A stretch of DNA of 33,045 bases from JBFKAV01 sp041621405 (GTDB lineage: Bacteria; Pseudomonadota; Alphaproteobacteria; Rhodobacterales; Rhodobacteraceae). The position numbers were made by a program, and so were the translations under genes. A model generated the notes under the pieces. The model was given only the letters and a program-made list of their open reading frames with translations, was not told the DNA's origin and searched no databases. Positions 15,140 through 23,003 of the stretch are shown here, in pieces; position 1 is the first letter of the stretch, and each line of letters begins with the position of its first letter. The stretch covers positions 1-33,045 of the forward strand of contig JBFKAV010000019.1 of NCBI GenBank assembly GCA_041621405.1, written 5' to 3'.

Positions 15140-16164
15140 ACCGTCTCCGTGACCTTGTTGAGGTGCCGTGGTCTGTCGGGGTCAATGCCGCGGCGCACCG
15201 CGACGGTCTCGACCATGCCGTAGAACGAGACGATGGCGGCGATCGGATCGGTCAGCCAGTGCCCGGTTCGTACGTGGGGCAGAGGGGTCGCACGCTCGAC
15301 CCGGTCGGTCAGAGCGAAGACGCGCGCGCCTTTTTCGGCGAGCGCGTCGGCGCTTTGGGCGATGCTGTCCTCGGCCGCGTCGCGCGCGGCGAAGGCGATC
15401 ACCGGGAACCCCTCGCCCACGATGGAGACGGGGCCGTGAAGAACCTCCGCCGAGGAGTAGCTTTCGGCGTGGACGAGGCAGGTTTCCTTGAACTTGAGGG
15501 CCGCCTCGTTCGAGATCGCCCAGGACGGCCCGCGTCCCAGCGTGAAGAGCGAGCCGCCGTCGATGGCATTCGCCGCGGCGGACCAATCGCAAGCGGTCGC
15601 CGCCTCGAGATGTCCGGGCAGCGCGCGGATCGCGGCGACCAGCTCTGCATCTTCCTTCATCTCGGCCAGGAACCACAGCCCGGCGACCAGCGATGTCACG
15701 AAGGTCTTGGTCGCGGCGACGCTGAGCTCGGGGCCGGCGTGGATCGGTAGGGTAGTGTCGGCGGCCCTGGCGAGGCGCGAGGTCTCGTCATTCGTTATCG
15801 CGACCGTCAGCGCGCCGTTGGCGCGCAGCGCTTCTGTCATGCGCACGATGTCAGGGCTTTGTCCCGATTGGGATATGGCGATGCAAACAGCGCCCGCGGC
15901 TTCGAGCTCGGTACCGTAGATCGAGGTCACAGACGGGCCGACCGAGGCCATTGGCCGCCTGAGGATCAGCTCGCAGGCGTATTTGAGATAGGTGCAGGCG
16001 TGATCGGAGGAGCCGCGCGCGACCGAGATGAGGAAGCGCGGGTCGATGTCCCGCGCCCTTCGCGCGGCTTCGGATATGGCGCGCTCGCCCCGGGTCAGCA
16101 GCCGGTCGACCGCAACTGGGATCTCGAGGACTTCCTGTCGCATCTGCGTGGAATCGGCTTGCAT
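15136..16164 (-). CDS. SIS-domain sugar-phosphate isomerase/aminotransferase-like protein (probable glucosamine-6-phosphate deaminase)
   Basis: A 342-residue protein with two SIS domains, like the isomerase half of GlmS. Domain 1 holds ARGSSDHAC (about 48-56) and SQSGQSPD (about 98-105); AATKTFVTS (about 147-155) is typical. Domain 2 carries LGRGPSWAISNEAALKFKE and HGP. There is no glutaminase domain, so it cannot make GlcN-6-P from glutamine; proteins of this architecture beside NagA usually deaminate GlcN-6-P to fructose-6-P in place of NagB. ATG 16164 gives the standard MQADSTQMRQEV start and has AAAGG upstream; a longer in-frame start would overlap gntR. It is coupled to nagA by ATGA. Confidence 0.82.
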   Translation of the reverse strand: MQADSTQMRQEVLEIPVAVDRLLTRGERAISEAARRARDIDPRFLISVARGSSDHACTYLKYACELILRRPMASVGPSVTSIYGTELEAAGAVCIAISQSGQSPDIVRMTEALRANGALTVAITNDETSRLARAADTTLPIHAGPELSVAATKTFVTSLVAGLWFLAEMKEDAELVAAIRALPGHLEAATACDWSAAANAIDGGSLFTLGRGPSWAISNEAALKFKETCLVHAESYSSAEVLHGPVSIVGEGFPVIAFAARDAAEDSIAQSADALAEKGARVFALTDRVERATPLPHVRTGHWLTDPIAAIVSFYGMVETVAVRRGIDPDRPRHLNKVTETV

Positions 16165-16183
16165 GTCGGTTGGCCTTTCGTGG

Positions 16184-16933
16184 TCACAGGCGCAGTTCGG
16201 CCACAAAGTCGTAGGCGTCGCCGCGATAGAGGGAGCGGGTGAGTTCGGCGACTCGACCGCTGGTGAGGAAGGATGTTCGTTCGATGCTGAGCCCCGCTGC
16301 GCCTTCGGCGACGCCCAGGAAGCCGGCCTCGCGAGCTTCGAGGTTGACGGCCGAAATCTTCTGCACCGCCCGCGCAGGACGATGGCCGAGCCGATCGAGG
16401 ACCTCGTAGAGCGAGGTCGTCACCTCGATCGGGTTCGGAAGGATATCGAGTGGAAGGGTTGCGCGCTCCAGCGCCATCGGGCGGCCGTCTGCTTCGCGCA
16501 GGCGATAGATGCGGGCGACTTGCTCCCCTTCGGGGAGATCCAGCGCGGCGACCTCGTCGGGCGTCGGCATGAAGAGGCCGCGTTCGAGCCATTTCGACGT
16601 GGTCTTGAAGCCGCGGCGCTCCATGTCCTCCGTGAAGGATGTCAGCTGCGAGAGCGATTGCTCCATCCGGGCGACGGGCAGGCGGATGAACGATCCCGAG
16701 CCTTGCCTCTGTTCGATCAGGCCGGCCTGCACAAGCTCCTGGATCGCCTTGCGGACCGTTACGCGCGACAGGCCGGTGATCTCGGCGATCTCACGTTCGG
16801 GCGGCAGGGAAGAATTCAGCGGCAGCACGCCGGACTTGATCCCGGCCTCAAGCCGCTGGCGCAGCTGAACATACCGGGGGCCGCCGTTCGGCCCCAGCCA
16901 GTCGTCGGGGCGCAGGAACTCAGCCGCTTTCAT
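16184..16933 (-). CDS. GntR-family regulator (HutC/NagR type)
   Basis: A 249-residue repressor. A winged helix occupies about 20-85 (RYVQLRQRLEAGIKSGVL, PPEREIAEITGLSRVTVRKA, then the wing GSGSFI). The C-terminal UTRA ligand domain follows (about 100-245, with RLREADGRPMALERATLP). The HutC subfamily includes NagR and DasR, which bind GlcN-6-P or GlcNAc-6-P. ATG 16933 has GAGGAG eight bases upstream and overlaps the kinase gene by 14 bases. It probably controls the divergent kinase/murQ promoters, where two inverted copies of a GGTAT-type element lie. Confidence 0.87.
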   Translation of the reverse strand: MKAAEFLRPDDWLGPNGGPRYVQLRQRLEAGIKSGVLPLNSSLPPEREIAEITGLSRVTVRKAIQELVQAGLIEQRQGSGSFIRLPVARMEQSLSQLTSFTEDMERRGFKTTSKWLERGLFMPTPDEVAALDLPEGEQVARIYRLREADGRPMALERATLPLDILPNPIEVTTSLYEVLDRLGHRPARAVQKISAVNLEAREAGFLGVAEGAAGLSIERTSFLTSGRVAELTRSLYRGDAYDFVAELRL

Positions 16934-17807
16934 CGGCGGTCTCCTCGGCAAGCAGGCGGGCGAGCGACAACGCGCCGTCCAGCGGCTCGCCCGCCGGTGC
17001 AGCAAGATCGGTCTGCATCTCGGCTGGCAGGAACGGACCGAACGACGGCCCGATTCCACCGGTCAGGCAGATCGCCTGACCCGGCGCCCAGCCGATCAGC
17101 GGCAGGCTCCGGGCGATCTCGCGTGCGCCCGCGGCCATGACCTGCGTGGCCAGCGCGTCGCCCCGGCTGGCGTATTCCGTTACCTTGGGTGCGAGCGCGC
17201 CGAATTCCGATGGCCGGGCCTTCCCCGCGAAGCCCACGATCCCCGCCGTGCCGCCGAAGTCGCCCAGGAACCGTTCGGCCAGAGCGGACATCCCGGCACG
17301 CCCGTCAGCGCATTCGAGGGTTACGGCAAGGGCTGCTCGTCCGATCCACTGGGCCGACGCCTCGTCGCCCAGAACGGGCCCCCAGCCGCCCGCGAACCGC
17401 ATGGTGCCGTTCGACTGTGCGCCATAGAAGGAGCCGGTGCCGCAATGGGCGATCACGCCGTCGATGTCCCCCAGCGCCCCGCGCAGCGCCGCCGGGCGGT
17501 CGTCTTCGATCCGCACCCGCTCGAAGGGAAGGGCTGCCCGCAGCCGCCCGGCCAGTTCCGGCCCGGTGACCCCCGCGAGGCCCACGAAGGCCGGAAGACG
17601 CACCAGCGCGCCCACGGGCTGGCCGGTGCGCTCGGCGAGTGCGTAAAGCCCCGCCAGGATCTGGCGGACCGCGCCGTCAAAATCGGTCGAGACATTGGCG
17701 GGGCCGGTTTCCACCGACGTAACCAATCGGTCGACGCCAAGCGCGATCCGGCAGCGCGTGCCGCCGCCGTCGATGGCCAGGACCGTGGTTTTCTCAGAAT
17801 CGCGCAT
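16920..17807 (-). CDS. BadF/BadG/BcrA-type sugar kinase (GlcNAc/MurNAc/glucosamine kinase)
   Basis: A 295-residue ASKHA-fold kinase. Phosphate loop 1 is LAIDGGGTRCRIAL (DGGGT at 13-17), phosphate loop 2 is AHCGTGSFYG near 120, and the adenosine loop is LTGGIGPSFGP near 255. ATG 17807 is selected because the fold starts right after it; a TTG 30 bases further up would add an unconserved MFKRYCNGIC. The gene heads the leftward operon opposite murQ. BadF-type kinases of this size include GlcNAc kinase (NagK), glucosamine kinase and MurK, which acts on both MurNAc and GlcNAc. Presence of MurQ favours an enzyme that accepts MurNAc, but the sequence alone does not decide. Confidence 0.82.
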   Translation of the reverse strand: MRDSEKTTVLAIDGGGTRCRIALGVDRLVTSVETGPANVSTDFDGAVRQILAGLYALAERTGQPVGALVRLPAFVGLAGVTGPELAGRLRAALPFERVRIEDDRPAALRGALGDIDGVIAHCGTGSFYGAQSNGTMRFAGGWGPVLGDEASAQWIGRAALAVTLECADGRAGMSALAERFLGDFGGTAGIVGFAGKARPSEFGALAPKVTEYASRGDALATQVMAAGAREIARSLPLIGWAPGQAICLTGGIGPSFGPFLPAEMQTDLAAPAGEPLDGALSLARLLAEETADESG

Positions 17808-17810
17808 GCA

Positions 17811-17827
17811 GATACCATTACAATACC
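17811..17827 (-). promoter_or_regulatory. Candidate operator in front of the kinase operon
   Basis: On the minus strand this reads GGTATTGTAATGGTATC: two GGTAT half sites 11 bases apart, ending a few bases before the kinase ATG. An almost identical element faces the other way in front of murQ. TGGTAT is the half site used by NagR/DasR-type GntR regulators, and such a regulator is encoded next door, so binding is a reasonable inference. Confidence 0.5.
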
Positions 17828-17931
17828 GCTTGAACAATGAAAAGTCCTAAACAAGACCAAAAACGAGATTCTTGGCGGAGAATGGCTTATATGGTCCGAA
17901 AATTGGCTTGGAAAGATTACGCTGGACAAAA

Positions 17932-17948
17932 GGTATTATATAGGTATC
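17932..17948 (+). promoter_or_regulatory. Candidate operator in front of murQ
   Basis: Reads GGTATTATATAGGTATC, matching the element at 17811-17827 in 13 of 17 positions in inverted orientation; both are followed by (T)CTGCA. It lies 27 bases before the murQ start and includes TATTAT, which could serve as a -10 box. The 104 bases between the two copies are unusually AT-rich for this genome and form the divergent control region. Confidence 0.5.
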
Positions 17949-17974
17949 TTATCTGCACACTTGGGAGGAATCAC

Positions 17975-18862
17975 GTGGCCGGCACTCGGACAGAAGCGCT
18001 GCACGACAAGGCGAGGGGCCTCGATCAGCGTCCTCTGGCCGAAGCCGCCGCACTTCTGGCCGAGGCTCAGATCGCCGCAGCCCGCACCCTGCGCGACGCC
18101 GCGGGCGACATCGCGCAGGGCGCAACGGCGCTGGCGCGGACGATCCGGGCGGGCGGGGCGATCCACTATGTCGCCGCCGGCTCGTCCGGTCTCATGGCGG
18201 CAGCCGACGCCCTGGAACTGGGCGGCACATTCTCGATCCCGCCGGCGCAGATCTGCATCCACATGGCCGGCGGCCTGCCGGCCGGTGTCGAGATGCCGGG
18301 GGAAACCGAGGACGAAACCGACAGCATCGGCGCCGACCTCTCGGAGCTTTCCGCCCGCGACGCCGTGATCGCCGTCTCCGCCAGCGGAACGACGCCTTAC
18401 ACGCTGACCGCCGCGCGGATCGCCAAGGCGCGGGGCGCGGTGCTTGTCGCGATCGCCAACAACCCGGGCGCGGCGCTGTTCGAGGGCGCCGATCACCCGA
18501 TTTGCCTCGCCACGCCGCCCGAGATGCTTTCGGGCTCCACCCGGATGGGGGCGGGGACCGCGCAGAAGATCGCGCTCAACATGCTGTCCACGCTCATGGC
18601 CATCGAACTCGGCCACGTGCATGACGGCATGATGGTCAACCTGCGCGCTGAGAACGCAAAGCTTCGGGCGCGCGCCGCCGGGATGGTCGGCCTGATCGCG
18701 GGCGTCGATGCCGAAACGGCGCAGGCCGCGCTCGACGCCACCGACGGCGCGGTGAAGCCGGCCGTTCTCGTGGCCCGTGGCGGCCTTTCGCCCCTGGCCG
18801 CCGACAGCATTCTTCGTGAAACCGAAGGAAATCTTCGCGCCGCATTGGCGCGGTTCACCTGA
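17975..18862 (+). CDS. murQ: N-acetylmuramic acid 6-phosphate etherase
   Basis: A 295-residue enzyme, close to the 298 of E. coli MurQ. It cleaves the D-lactyl ether of MurNAc-6-phosphate to give GlcNAc-6-phosphate in the cytoplasm. The SIS fold is marked by HYVAAGSSGLMAAADA (about 60-75), PGETEDETDSIGADL with the catalytic Glu region near 110-115, SASGTTPYTL, and the highly typical LSGSTRMGAGTAQKIALNML. GTG 17975 is chosen over a distant upstream ATG because GGGAGG stands six bases before it and the homologous N-terminus (TEALHDKARGLDQRP) begins there. It is followed after 27 bases by the sugar-binding protein. Its product feeds NagA in the divergent operon. Confidence 0.93.
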   Translation: MAGTRTEALHDKARGLDQRPLAEAAALLAEAQIAAARTLRDAAGDIAQGATALARTIRAGGAIHYVAAGSSGLMAAADALELGGTFSIPPAQICIHMAGGLPAGVEMPGETEDETDSIGADLSELSARDAVIAVSASGTTPYTLTAARIAKARGAVLVAIANNPGAALFEGADHPICLATPPEMLSGSTRMGAGTAQKIALNMLSTLMAIELGHVHDGMMVNLRAENAKLRARAAGMVGLIAGVDAETAQAALDATDGAVKPAVLVARGGLSPLAADSILRETEGNLRAALARFT

Positions 18863-18889
18863 AACGTCATTCAACCAGGGAGGTATACC

Positions 18890-20143
18890 ATGACGCGCAA
18901 GACCTTAGGACTGGCACTGCTCACCACGGCGCTCGTCGCCACGGCGGCGCAGGCGCAGGACGTCACGCTGACCATCGAAAGCTGGCGCAACGACGACCTG
19001 ACGCTCTGGCAGGACGAGATCATCCCGGCCTTCGAGGCCGAACATCCCGGCATCAAGGTTCAGTTCACGCCCTCGGCGCCGGCCGAATACAACGCCGTCC
19101 TGAACTCCAAGCTCGACGCGGGCTCGGCCGGTGACCTGATCACCTGCCGTCCCTTCGACGCCTCGCTCGCGCTCTACCAGGCCGGGCATCTGGCCGACCT
19201 GAGCGATCTCGAGGCGATGTCGAACTTCTCCGACGTCGCGAAATCCGCCTGGCAGACCGACGACGGCACGGCGACCTTCTGCGTCCCGATGGCTTCGGTG
19301 ATCCATGGCTTCATCTACAACAAGGATGCCTTCGCGGAGCTTGGCCTGGAAGTGCCGACGACCGAGGACGAATTCTTCGCCGTCCTCGACGCGATCAAGG
19401 AAGACGGCACCTACATCCCAATGGCCATGGGCACGAACGACCAGTGGGAAGCCGCCACCATGGGCTACAACAACATCGGCCCGAACTACTGGAAAGGCGA
19501 GGAAGGCCGTCAGGCGCTGATCGCCGGCGAACAGAAGCTGACCGATCCGCAGTGGACGGCGCCCTACGCCACGCTCGCGCGCTGGGGCCAGTACCTTGGC
19601 GACGGCTACGAAGCTCAGACCTATCCCGACAGCCAGAACATCTTCACGCTGGGCCGCGCCGCGATCTATCCTGCCGGGTCCTGGGAGATCTCGGGGTTCA
19701 ACGCACAGGCCAACTTCGAGATGGGCGCCTTCAAGCCGCCGATCCAGAACGCGGGCGATACCTGCTACATTTCGGATCACACCGACATCGGGATCGGCAT
19801 GAACGCGGCCACCGCTAATCCGGAGGCCGCACGCACGTTCCTGTCTTGGGTCGCTAGCCCCGAGTTCGCCGAGATCTTCGGCAACGCGCTGCCGGGCTTC
19901 TTCCCGTTGTCGAGCACGCCGGTCGAACTGCAGGACCCGCTGGCCAAGGAGATCGTCGGCTGGCGTGAGGAGTGCGAAAGCACGATCCGCTCGACCTACC
20001 AGATCCTGTCGCGCGGCACGCCCAACCTCGAGAACGAGACCTGGGGCGCCTCCGTCGCGGCCATCAAGGGCACCGCTTCGCCCGAGGAACTGGGCCAGAA
20101 GCTCCAGGATGGCCTGGCGAGCTGGTACGCCCCGCAGCAGTGA
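18890..20143 (+). CDS. ABC transporter sugar-binding protein (family 1 extracellular solute-binding)
   Basis: A 417-residue periplasmic binding protein of the maltose/UgpB class. The signal peptide is residues 1-22 (LGLALLTTALVATAAQA). The mature start VTLTIESWRNDDLTLWQDEI and the core PAFEAEHPGIKVQF are family hallmarks. GGGAGG lies six to eight bases before ATG 18890. It sits between murQ and two MalF/MalG-type permeases, so its ligand is most likely an amino sugar such as MurNAc, GlcNAc or a muropeptide-derived sugar. It has several cysteines, which could form a disulfide in the periplasm. Confidence 0.9.
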   Translation: MTRKTLGLALLTTALVATAAQAQDVTLTIESWRNDDLTLWQDEIIPAFEAEHPGIKVQFTPSAPAEYNAVLNSKLDAGSAGDLITCRPFDASLALYQAGHLADLSDLEAMSNFSDVAKSAWQTDDGTATFCVPMASVIHGFIYNKDAFAELGLEVPTTEDEFFAVLDAIKEDGTYIPMAMGTNDQWEAATMGYNNIGPNYWKGEEGRQALIAGEQKLTDPQWTAPYATLARWGQYLGDGYEAQTYPDSQNIFTLGRAAIYPAGSWEISGFNAQANFEMGAFKPPIQNAGDTCYISDHTDIGIGMNAATANPEAARTFLSWVASPEFAEIFGNALPGFFPLSSTPVELQDPLAKEIVGWREECESTIRSTYQILSRGTPNLENETWGASVAAIKGTASPEELGQKLQDGLASWYAPQQ

Positions 20144-20163
20144 GTCCTCCCGACGCTGAAATC

Positions 20164-20191
20164 CTCCCGGGCGGCTGTGCCTGCCCGGGAG
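20164..20191 (+). terminator. Intercistronic hairpin after the binding-protein gene
   Basis: CTCCCGGGC (20164-20172) pairs perfectly with GCCCGGGAG (20183-20191) around a 10-base loop. No T run follows. Located between binding-protein and permease genes, it would protect the upstream message and lower expression of the membrane parts, as seen at malE-malF. Confidence 0.65.
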
Positions 20192-20210
20192 CCCTGATCC
20201 GGAGAGCCCC

Positions 20211-21125
20211 ATGAACCGCGCACGTTTCCGCTGGCATATCATCGTGTTCCTTGCACCCGCCATCATCGTCTACACGGCCGTGATGATCTTCCCGCTGTTC
20301 AACACCCTGCGGCTCGCGCTTTACACGCGGATCGAACAGGAGCGGGTGTTCGTGGGGCTCGAGAACTTTCGGACGCTGTTCTTCGATCCGATCTGGTCAG
20401 ATCAGTTCTGGAACGCGCTCGGCAACAATTTCTGGTTCTTCCTGATCCACATGCTGGTGCAGAACCCGATCGGCATCGTGCTGGCGGCGATCCTCAGCCA
20501 CCCGCGCCTGCGCTTCGCCGCGCTCTACCGCTCTGCGATCTTCATTCCGACCATCCTGTCCTTCGTCATCGTGGGCTTCGCGTGGAAGCTGATCCTGTCG
20601 CCAATCTGGGGCATCGCGCCTTCGATGCTCGACTTCATCGGCCTCAAGTCGCTGTACGCCCCGTGGCTGGGGAAGGAGGAATACGCGCTGACCACACTCG
20701 CGCTGATCTCCGTCTGGCAGTTCGTCGGCATCCCGATGATGCTGATCTACGCCGCGCTCCTGTCGATCCCGGAGGAGATCCTCGAAGCCGGGGAGGTCGA
20801 CGGCATCACCGGCACGTCCGCCTTCTGGAAGATCAAGCTGCCGCTGATCCTGCCGTCGATTGGAATCATCTCGATCCTGACTTTCGTGGGCAACTTCAAC
20901 GCCTTCGACCTGATCTACGCCGCGCAGGGCGCGCTCGCGGGGCCGGATTTCTCAACCGATATCCTCGGCACCTTCATGTATCGCACCTTCTTCGGCTTCC
21001 AGCTTCAGCTGGGCGATCCGCACATGGGCTCGGCCATCGCCGGCGCCATGTTCGCCATCATCCTTATCGGTGTCTGCCTCTACCTCTTCGGCATCCAGAC
21101 CCGCATGCGCCGCTACCAGCTCTGA
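20211..21125 (+). CDS. Sugar ABC transporter permease (MalF/UgpA type)
   Basis: A 304-residue inner-membrane permease with about six membrane segments (HIIVFLAPAIIVYTAVMIF at 9-27 is the first). The EAA loop that contacts the ATPase reads EEILEAGEVDGITGTSAFWK (about 186-205), followed by KLPLILPSIG. CGGAGAGCCCC precedes ATG 20211. Ten bases separate it from the second permease, consistent with one transcript. It forms the transport channel with the next gene product. Confidence 0.92.
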   Translation: MNRARFRWHIIVFLAPAIIVYTAVMIFPLFNTLRLALYTRIEQERVFVGLENFRTLFFDPIWSDQFWNALGNNFWFFLIHMLVQNPIGIVLAAILSHPRLRFAALYRSAIFIPTILSFVIVGFAWKLILSPIWGIAPSMLDFIGLKSLYAPWLGKEEYALTTLALISVWQFVGIPMMLIYAALLSIPEEILEAGEVDGITGTSAFWKIKLPLILPSIGIISILTFVGNFNAFDLIYAAQGALAGPDFSTDILGTFMYRTFFGFQLQLGDPHMGSAIAGAMFAIILIGVCLYLFGIQTRMRRYQL

Positions 21126-21135
21126 GGACGGTCCC

Positions 21136-21975
21136 ATGAACAAGGCACGCAAGAACCCGTTCGACATGGCCGCGATGCACGGCGCGCTGATCCTCTATAC
21201 CCTGATCGCGCTGTTTCCGGTCTTTGTCATCCTGATCAACAGCTTCAAGGAGCGCCGCGCGATCTTCCGCGAGCCCCTCGCGGTGCCCGATGCCGATAGC
21301 TTCTCGTTGATCGGCTACCAGACGGTTATGAAGCAGGGGGATTTCTTCCTTTACTTCCAAAACTCGATGATCGTCACCGTGGCGTCGCTGTTCTTCATCC
21401 TGCTCTTCGGCGCCATGGCGGCCTACGCGCTCAGCGAATACCGGTTTCGCGGCAACATGCTGCTCGGGCTCTATCTTGCGCTCGGGATCATGATCCCGAT
21501 CCGCATCGGGACCGTCGCGATCCTCGAGATGATGGTGGCGACCGGGCTGGTGAACAGCCTCTGGGCACTGATCCTGGTCTACACGGCGCAGGGCCTGCCG
21601 TTGGCCGTCTTCATCCTGTCGGAGTTCATGCGCCAGGTCTCCGACGACCTCAAGAACGCGGGCCGGATCGATGGGCTCTCGGAATACACCATCTTCTTCC
21701 GCCTCGTTCTGCCGCTGGTCCGGCCCGCGATGGCGACGGTGGCGGTGTTCAACATGATCCCGATCTGGAACGACCTCTGGTTCCCGCTGATCCTCGCGCC
21801 CGCCGAAGAGACGAAGACGCTGACGCTGGGCTCCCAGGTCTTCATCGGCCAGTTCGTGACGGACTGGAATGCGGTGCTCTCCGCGCTTTCCATGGCGATC
21901 CTGCCGGTCCTGGTCCTCTACGTCATCTTCTCGCGCCAGCTGATCCGCGGCATCACCTCGGGGGCGGTGAAATGA
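21136..21975 (+). CDS. Sugar ABC transporter permease (MalG/UgpE type)
   Basis: A 279-residue permease with about six membrane segments. The EAA loop is DLKNAGRIDGLSEYTIFFRL (about 172-191) followed by VLPLVRPAMATVAVF. The start at 21136 follows GAGGACGGTCCC; an in-frame ATG at 21070 would overlap the upstream permease and add a non-hydrophobic, Ser/Ala-rich leader. The stop overlaps the oxidoreductase start (ATGA). It completes the heterodimeric channel. Confidence 0.92.
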   Translation: MNKARKNPFDMAAMHGALILYTLIALFPVFVILINSFKERRAIFREPLAVPDADSFSLIGYQTVMKQGDFFLYFQNSMIVTVASLFFILLFGAMAAYALSEYRFRGNMLLGLYLALGIMIPIRIGTVAILEMMVATGLVNSLWALILVYTAQGLPLAVFILSEFMRQVSDDLKNAGRIDGLSEYTIFFRLVLPLVRPAMATVAVFNMIPIWNDLWFPLILAPAEETKTLTLGSQVFIGQFVTDWNAVLSALSMAILPVLVLYVIFSRQLIRGITSGAVK

Positions 21976-23003
21976 CCCGGGTCCTCATCGTCGGCCTCGG
22001 CAACATGGGGCGGTCCCACGCGCTGGCCCTCCATGCGCACCAGCAGGCGCAGATCGTGGGGCTGGTGAACCGGTCCGAGGCGGACCTGCCCGGCGCGCTT
22101 CGGTCCTATCCCCGCTTCTCGAGCTTCGAGGAGGGGATGGCGACCGAGCCCGACCTCGTGGTCGTGGCAACCTATTCGGACAGTCACGCCGATTACGCCT
22201 GCCGCGCGATGGAAGCAGGGGCCCACGTCTTCATCGAAAAGCCGCTCGCCACGACCGTGGCCGACGCGCGCCGCGTGGTGGAGACGGCGACCCGCACGGG
22301 CCGCAAGCTGGTGGTCGGCTACATCCTCCGCCATCACCCGTCCTGGATGCGGCTGATCAAGGAGGCGCGCGGCCTCGGCGGGCCGTTCGTCTTTCGCATG
22401 AACCTCAACCAGCAGTCCTCCGGCGCGGAGTGGGAGACCCACAAGGCCCTCATGCAGACCACATCGCCGATCGTGGACTGCGGCGTCCACTACGTCGATG
22501 TCATGTGCCAGATCACCGATGCGGCGCCGGTGCGCGTTCACGGCATGGGCCTGCGGCTCTCCGACGAGGTTGCTCCCGATATGTACAATTACGGTCAGTT
22601 CCAGGTGATATTCGCGGACGGCTCGGTCGGCTGGTACGAGGCCGGGTGGGGCCCGATGATGTCCGAGACGGCGTTCTTCGTGAAGGACATCGTCACCCCG
22701 AACGGCTCGGTCTCGATCATCGAGGGCAACAAGGGCGCGTCTGCCGACATTGACGGGCACACGAAGGTCGGCGGCATCCTTGTCCACCGACCCCAGGGCG
22801 ACACGATCATCGAGATGCCGGACGAACCCGGCCACCAGGACCTGTGCGATGCCGAGCAGGCCTACATGCTTCGCGCCATCGCCGAGGATGCCGACCTGAC
22901 CCGCCACATGAGCGACGCCGTCCAGTCACTCGCCATCTGCCTGGCAGCCGACGAGAGCATTCGCAACGGCCGCCCCGTTTCGCTTGAGGAGACCGCAACA
23001 TGA
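21972..23003 (+). CDS. Gfo/Idh/MocA-family oxidoreductase in the amino-sugar locus
   Basis: A 343-residue NAD(P)-dependent enzyme. The Rossmann motif is VLIVGLGNMGRSHA (4-17), EKP occurs in VFIEKPLAT (about 91-99), and the active-site region contains IVDCGVHYVDVMCQI (about 166-180) with the family His. It overlaps the genes on both sides by ATGA, lying between the second permease and the transporter ATPase. That tight embedding shows it belongs to the import/catabolism unit. MurNAc and GlcNAc catabolism by kinase, MurQ and NagA needs no such enzyme, so it may act on a variant sugar (anhydro-, keto- or uronic form), or as an NAD-dependent hydrolase like some family members. Function undetermined. 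Confidence 0.83.
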   Translation: MTRVLIVGLGNMGRSHALALHAHQQAQIVGLVNRSEADLPGALRSYPRFSSFEEGMATEPDLVVVATYSDSHADYACRAMEAGAHVFIEKPLATTVADARRVVETATRTGRKLVVGYILRHHPSWMRLIKEARGLGGPFVFRMNLNQQSSGAEWETHKALMQTTSPIVDCGVHYVDVMCQITDAAPVRVHGMGLRLSDEVAPDMYNYGQFQVIFADGSVGWYEAGWGPMMSETAFFVKDIVTPNGSVSIIEGNKGASADIDGHTKVGGILVHRPQGDTIIEMPDEPGHQDLCDAEQAYMLRAIAEDADLTRHMSDAVQSLAICLAADESIRNGRPVSLEETAT

